Assembly: GCA_036310005.1 (NCBI GenBank)
Contig: JAXJSP010000052.1
Location: forward strand, 15,090 to 79,089
Length of the DNA: 64,000 nucleotides
Source of the DNA: JAXJSP01 sp036310005
Lineage (GTDB): Bacteria > Bacillota > Clostridia > Oscillospirales > Acutalibacteraceae
Direction of reading: 5' to 3'
Shown piece by piece: positions 60,495 through 64,000 of the stretch (position 1 is the first letter of the stretch; every line of letters starts with the position of its first letter). The notes beneath the pieces were generated by a model that did not search any database, was not told the origin of the DNA, and worked only from the letters and a program-made list of their open reading frames with translations. Position numbers and translations under genes: made by a program.

Positions 60495-61682
60495 TTATTT
60501 TCTGTTTATAGTGAAATCCGGAATTTCAACCGGTTTACTGCCATTTTTTATGCTTTCTTCTGAAAGCGGTGTAATGCACATCCATGCAGCAGCATCATAA
60601 ACATCTATATCCATCGTCAGACCTTGTTGCAAATTTGTGAAAAAGGCCTCATGTGTCAAAAAGTCAATACCGCCGTGTCCGTCTGTTCTTTCTGCGGCTA
60701 ACGCTTTTTTCCATATATCGCTCTCGTATTTTTCTTCATACTTACTTGCGTTACCGCCGCAATCGGTGCGCCAGGTTAAGTCGAAATCCATATCTTCTTT
60801 GCTGTCAATAAATACAGAATCTGTTGCTTCATCATACATACCGTTAGTTCCTCTGATATTAAATCCGCGGCTGTAAAATCTGGGCAAACTTGTGTCTAAT
60901 GTTAATGTAATAGTTTGTCCCTGTTCACATTTAATTACAGTTGTAACTATGTCGCCCTGAGCAAAAACAGTATTCATTAAATCTTCTCTGTCGGGCATAT
61001 TTTTTTCAATATAATCATGTAAGCCAACAGATTTTGAAGCAGTTGAAGTTAAATATAACATTCTGTTGTTTTTATTAATACCGAGAACTTTCGCGATTGG
61101 ACCTAACTCATGTGTAGGATAGTTTTCGCAGTTTCTGTTTTTATAATTATTAAATCTGTAATGGCGTTTTTCCTGACCGGTTGTAACCTCAGGTCTTAAG
61201 TCATGATGGTAACCGCCGGATGCATGTACAATTTCTCCGAACAAGCCTTCTTCAACCATTTTCTTGACCATAAGTTCGCGTCTGCCGTAGCAGCAGTTTT
61301 CTAAAAACATAAACGGTGTTTTTGTGTCTTCATAGGCTTTTACCAATCTAAAGCAATCTTCAATACAATAAGCACCGCAAACTTCCATTCCGACCGGTTT
61401 ACCTTTTTGCATTGCATAAACAGATGAATCAACATGATTATCCCATGCAGAGTAAACTAAAACAGCCTCAACTTCATCATAATCAATAAGGTCTTTATAA
61501 TTTTCAAATTTCTTCGGAGTTGTTCCCTGTGCTTGTTCGACAATTGAGCAACCTCTATCCATTCTGTCTTCATACAGGTCGCATACTGCAACAATTTCTG
61601 CCATTCCGAGCGGTAAAACAACTTCTCTTAACAAACTTGTACCGCGTTTTCCAAGACCGATAATACCAACTTGCGTTTTCAT
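60495..61682 (-). CDS. Gfo/Idh/MocA-family protein, possibly a GH109-type N-acetylhexosaminidase
   Basis: 395 residues with an N-terminal Rossmann NAD fold (QVGIIGLGKRGTSLL, VAVCDLYEDR) and the MEVCGAYCIEDC helix. The C-terminal dimer/catalytic domain has HHDLRPE and ENYPTHELGPIAKVL. The YPTHELGP segment and the absence of the usual E-K-P motif recall GH109 alpha-N-acetylgalactosaminidases, which use NAD in hydrolysis. There is no signal peptide, so it would act on imported oligosaccharides. Context with a NahK-like kinase and nagB supports a role in GalNAc release; a plain sugar dehydrogenase remains possible. AAAGGTGG lies before the ATG. First gene of the operon. Confidence 0.7.
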   Translation of the reverse strand: MKTQVGIIGLGKRGTSLLREVVLPLGMAEIVAVCDLYEDRMDRGCSIVEQAQGTTPKKFENYKDLIDYDEVEAVLVYSAWDNHVDSSVYAMQKGKPVGMEVCGAYCIEDCFRLVKAYEDTKTPFMFLENCCYGRRELMVKKMVEEGLFGEIVHASGGYHHDLRPEVTTGQEKRHYRFNNYKNRNCENYPTHELGPIAKVLGINKNNRMLYLTSTASKSVGLHDYIEKNMPDREDLMNTVFAQGDIVTTVIKCEQGQTITLTLDTSLPRFYSRGFNIRGTNGMYDEATDSVFIDSKEDMDFDLTWRTDCGGNASKYEEKYESDIWKKALAAERTDGHGGIDFLTHEAFFTNLQQGLTMDIDVYDAAAWMCITPLSEESIKNGSKPVEIPDFTINRK

Positions 61683-61729
61683 AATTATACCACCTTTACA
61701 TTTTTAAGTCAATATGCTACAATTTACTT

Positions 61730-61744
61730 GCAGTTATATACTGC
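61730..61744. promoter_or_regulatory. Palindromic operator-like site between the amino-sugar operon and its AraC regulator
   Basis: GCAGT-TATAT-ACTGC, a perfect inverted repeat of 5-bp arms around 5 bases, in the 156-base divergent gap. It lies about 48 bases upstream of the Gfo/Idh-like start. Candidate regulator site; no protein assigned. Confidence 0.4.
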
Positions 61745-61838
61745 TTTAATTTTAATTATATAAAACTATTTCTATATATCTATACGCAAAAAGACAAAAA
61801 ATGTATAATTTCAGTCAATAAAGGAGTGAATAATCACC

Positions 61839-62684
61839 TTGTACAAACCTATTAAAATAAATAACAGTTTACAAATCAAACTTTTTTATACTATTTATGA
61901 AACTGAATATAAAAAAGACTATATATTCAGCGGTGAATCACACAATTTCTATGAAATCATTTACTTATTGGACGGTGAACTTTGCTTAACTGTAAACAAC
62001 ACCGTGTCTGTTGTAAAATCAGGAAATATTATTGTATTAAAACCGCTTGAGTTTCATAAATTTTATGCAATCAACTGCAACAAGTTAAAACTCCTTATAA
62101 TTTCATTTGCGCTTGAAGGTGATTTACACGGAGGTATTTTTTCTTTAGACGAAAATGAAAAACTGATAATTTCACAAGTAAGACGATTGTTTCAAAATTC
62201 AAGAATAAAAACAAAACCGCTTGTTCTGGAAAAAGCAAAGTTTATTTCTTACAAAAGATGTATGAATGACCCGGTTTATTCACAGCAGTTTAAAAACTGC
62301 TTGGAAAATTTAATCTTGGAGATAAGCAGAAAATCGCCTCTAGACTCAAAAGAATTAAAAAACAATGATACTGCAGTATTTGCTGATGCAGTGCATTATA
62401 TGACTATGAATATTGATAAAAATATATCTATTAGCGAAATTGCTGATGAGTGTTGTATCAGTTTAACAAGACTTAAATATATTTTCAATAAGTTTTGCAG
62501 TACAGGAATACATAAGTATTTTTTGAATTTGAAATTAAGCAAAGCGTGTGAAATGCTCTCGGGAGGGCTTTCGATAGGTGAAATTGCAGAAAAACTTAAT
62601 TTCAGCAGCCAAAACTATTTTTCAATTGTCTTTAAAAGAGAATTTGGCATTTCCCCTACCGAGTTTAAAAAAGAACAACAATAA
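61839..62684 (+). CDS. AraC-family regulator with cupin sensor
   Basis: 281 residues: an N-terminal cupin-like sugar-sensing domain (about 15-140; FYEIIYLLDGELCLTVNNTV, IIVLKPLEFHKFY) and a C-terminal tandem helix-turn-helix (about 180-281; ISISEIADECCISLTRLKYIF and SIGEIAEKLNFSSQNYFSIVFKREFGISPTEFKK). Starts with TTG at 61839, 12 bases after GGAG, a long spacing. A TATAAT at 61804 may be its -10. Divergent from the amino-sugar operon, which it probably controls. Confidence 0.88.
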   Translation: MYKPIKINNSLQIKLFYTIYETEYKKDYIFSGESHNFYEIIYLLDGELCLTVNNTVSVVKSGNIIVLKPLEFHKFYAINCNKLKLLIISFALEGDLHGGIFSLDENEKLIISQVRRLFQNSRIKTKPLVLEKAKFISYKRCMNDPVYSQQFKNCLENLILEISRKSPLDSKELKNNDTAVFADAVHYMTMNIDKNISISEIADECCISLTRLKYIFNKFCSTGIHKYFLNLKLSKACEMLSGGLSIGEIAEKLNFSSQNYFSIVFKREFGISPTEFKKEQQ

Positions 62685-62737
62685 AAAATGATATGTACCG
62701 CATAAGGAATAAACTTTTGCAGTGCATATCATTTTTT
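62683..62737. terminator. Bidirectional terminator with long loop between the AraC gene and cotJC
   Basis: 13-bp stem (62683-62695 with 62725-62737) with A- and T-runs at its ends and a 29-base loop. The stem starts within the AraC stop codon. Confidence 0.6.
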
Positions 62738-62742
62738 GTATT

Positions 62743-63342
62743 TTATTGTTTATCGAACTCGGGGTTAAATGCGTAAAAATTGCGCGAATTCATAGAATCT
62801 GTTTGTTTTCGTAATGCTTCGCCGAAGCGCTGATAATGAACAACTTCTCTTTGTCTTAAAAATTTAATCGGATCTCTAACATCGGGATCGTCAGTAAATC
62901 TTAAAATGTTATCATAAGTTGTTCTTGCTTTTTGCTCTGCAGCCATGTTTTCATGCAAGTCTGTTATAGCGTCTCCTTTTACAGCAAGTGCATTTGCGTT
63001 AAAAGGCACACCGGAAGCAGAGGACGGATAAATTCCTATTGTATGATTTACAAAATAAGAATCGAAACCTGATTTTTTAATTTCTTCCGGTGTTAAGTTT
63101 CTTGTAAGTTGATATACAATAGCGCCTATCATTTCCAAATGTCCTAATTCCTCAACACCGATGTCGGTTAATAAAGCCTTTTGTTCTTCAAGCGGCATTG
63201 TGAATCGCTGTGATAAATATCTAAGAGAGGCACCAAGTTCGCTGTCTGCTCCGCCATATTGTTCAATTATCATTTTTGCCAAAGCAGCGTTTGGTCTTTT
63301 AATTTTTACTGGATATTGCAGTTTTTTCTCGTAACAAAACAT
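62743..63342 (-). CDS. cotJC: CotJC, manganese-catalase-like spore coat protein
   Basis: 199 residues of the Mn-catalase/CotJC family, a spore coat protein with a diiron/dimanganese four-helix fold. Metal-ligand segments: SELGASLRYLSQRF, DIGVEELGHLEMI, DLHENMAAEQKARTTYDNIL and REVVHYQRFGEAL. The ATG at 63342 follows GGAGG and overlaps the cotJB stop (TAATG). Mother-cell expressed in Bacillus. Confidence 0.95.
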   Translation of the reverse strand: MFCYEKKLQYPVKIKRPNAALAKMIIEQYGGADSELGASLRYLSQRFTMPLEEQKALLTDIGVEELGHLEMIGAIVYQLTRNLTPEEIKKSGFDSYFVNHTIGIYPSSASGVPFNANALAVKGDAITDLHENMAAEQKARTTYDNILRFTDDPDVRDPIKFLRQREVVHYQRFGEALRKQTDSMNSRNFYAFNPEFDKQ

Positions 63343-63593
63343 TATGCGTTTACCTCCCAAGGCCAAGGTCCTCTAACCCATGCATCAGAAGTATTCGAAT
63401 AAATGCTTGATGATACCAAAGGTCCGTATTTTTTCTCATATTCTTCTTTTAATTCCTCAAATTGCCTTGTGTATTTATTAAAAACCTCGGCAGCCGCTCT
63501 GTTATCAGGATGTGTATCTAAAAACATCCTTGTTTCCCAGGCAGCAAATTGAGCAGACGATAATCTTCTTAAAAGCATTTGTTGTTCACTCAT
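63342..63593 (-). CDS. cotJB: Spore coat protein CotJB
   Basis: 83 residues with the family pattern QMLLRRLSSAQFAAWETRMFLDTHPDNRAA..YN-like region, and a Trp/Pro-rich end (WVRGPWPWEVNA). It works with CotJC in the coat. Overlaps cotJA by one base. Confidence 0.94.
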   Translation of the reverse strand: MSEQQMLLRRLSSAQFAAWETRMFLDTHPDNRAAAEVFNKYTRQFEELKEEYEKKYGPLVSSSIYSNTSDAWVRGPWPWEVNA

Positions 63594-63781
63594 TATTTTG
63601 CACCTCTCTCAAAAGGTTTGTTTAAGTCCATAAACAATGTTCCGTTTTCAAATGCTTCATCTTCATCATATAGCGAAGAAAACTCTTGAACCGGCACATA
63701 AGCCATCGCAAGAACTGCATCTTTTATAGGTTCAGCACCTTGTGTAGCAGGTCTGTCTGTATTAGTTATTGTAATTTGCAT
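63593..63781 (-). CDS. cotJA: Spore coat associated protein CotJA
   Basis: 62 residues in the form given here. AMAYVPVQEFSSLYDEDEAFENGTLFMDLNKPFERG is the family core (A-YVP-Q...Y-...A--GTLF--LDKP). The ATG at 63781 lies 10 bases after GGAG; an ATG at 63790 is only 1 base from that site. First gene of cotJABC. Confidence 0.9.
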   Translation of the reverse strand: MQITITNTDRPATQGAEPIKDAVLAMAYVPVQEFSSLYDEDEAFENGTLFMDLNKPFERGAK

Positions 63782-63875
63782 TGTTTTCATACTCCATAAA
63801 TTTTTGCAGGAGGTTTTACTCCTACACTCATAAATATGTACAAACCTGCATAAATGTTAAAAAGCATCGAAATTA

Positions 63876-64000
63876 TGAACTGCCCCAAATTGTACGGACA
63901 GCACAAAAAAGCACCTAATGGTAGATAAAATTAAATTTTAAGCAACAAACTGATTTCGTTTTTCAATCGGAGTCAGTTTTGTTTTTAATTGAATTCTTTC
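63876..64000 (-). mobile_element. End of an IS3-family insertion sequence (continues past the window)
   Basis: The outer end begins with TGAACTGCCCC at 63876, followed by AAATTGTACGGACAG, an IS3-type terminal repeat. Inside lies the C-terminus of a transposase. Only this end is in the window, so the opposite repeat and target duplication cannot be checked. Confidence 0.75.
63938..64000 (-). CDS. IS3-family transposase OrfB, last 20 codons
   Basis: The reading frame ends ERIQLKTKLTPIEKRNQFVA then TAA at 63938-63940. The R-x-x-x-K-x-K-L-T-P-x-E-x-R pattern is the end of the integrase core of IS3-type transposases. The rest lies beyond the edge. Confidence 0.75.
   Translation of the reverse strand, partial: ERIQLKTKLTPIEKRNQFVA

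Noticed and set aside
61684..61712. TTGACT-17-TATAAT promoter just before the Gfo/Idh-like gene
   Set aside because: The boxes are good, but the -10 ends 1 base before the ATG, so transcripts would start inside the gene after the start codon. It also overlaps the ribosome-binding site. Probably chance, or used for something else.
1..64000. CRISPR array, prophage or defence island
   Set aside because: No regularly spaced repeats, phage structural genes, restriction-modification or toxin-antitoxin genes were seen; the only mobile DNA is the IS end at the right edge.

Overview
The window comes from an AT-rich, low-GC Gram-positive endospore former. It carries a complete spoIIIAA-AH operon, spo0A, spoIVB, spoIVA, bofA and cotJABC, and no outer-membrane genes. 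Gene content and order (nusB-xseAB-ispA-dxs-tlyA-nadK-argR-recN next to spoIIIA and asp23) point to Clostridia. Amino-sugar catabolism and small secreted Ca-motif proteins suggest an Oscillospirales/Ruminococcaceae-like, probably gut-associated organism; that placement is inference. Most genes lie on the minus strand.

Layout, left to right. (1) 1-2.3 kb: end of a surface-sugar locus, with a DegT-type aminotransferase cut by the window edge and a FlaA1/CapD-type sugar dehydratase, each with its own promoter. (2) 2.3-13 kb: a long housekeeping operon read right to left: nusB, a TsaD/Kae1-like gene, xseA, xseB, ispA, dxs, tlyA, nadK, argR, recN, tyrS, bofA. (3) 13-21 kb: asp23, spoIIIAA-AH, a divergent DivIVA-like coiled-coil gene, an orphan class I fumarase/tartrate-dehydratase beta subunit, spo0A and spoIVB. 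(4) 21.4-25.8 kb: a polysaccharide control cassette of a CpsB-type phosphatase, an Ig-like surface protein and two tandem Wzz/BY-kinase fusions. (5) 26-38.4 kb: spoIVA, pncB-lipoprotein-AI-2E-type transporter, lon-ysxC, a cysteine-rich probable spore protein, pcrA and nagA. (6) 38.5-46.5 kb: a PocR/AraC regulator with a LUD protein, a Glf-like flavoprotein, a RING-like zinc membrane protein, an MFS transporter, tRNA-Ser(GCU), a compact ECF sigma/RsgI-like anti-sigma/Ca-repeat secreted protein cassette, and a DUF3795 protein. (7) 46.6-51.4 kb: a complete branched-chain amino acid ABC operon (livJHMGF). (8) 51.5-58.5 kb: a zinc-ribbon membrane protein paired with a secreted EF-hand protein, a YhiN-type flavoprotein, and lysC-hom-ACT. 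(9) 58.6-62.7 kb: an amino-sugar operon (GH109/Gfo-Idh-like enzyme, N-acetylhexosamine-kinase-like protein, nagB) with a divergent AraC regulator. (10) 62.7-64 kb: cotJABC, followed at the edge by the end of an IS3-family element.

Many intergenic regions hold promoters with near-consensus -35 and -10 hexamers separated by exactly 17 bp, so transcription units can be drawn with some confidence. Two sporulation operons (spoIIIA, spoIVA) have sigma-E-like promoters instead. The least ordinary parts are the ECF/RsgI/Ca-repeat cassette, the double BY-kinase cassette, a terminator-like hairpin inside the pcrA leader, the TsaD-like gene in the nusB-xseA interval and the orphan fumarase beta subunit. 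Transcription start sites, promoters and operons are predictions from sequence; no database search was run.
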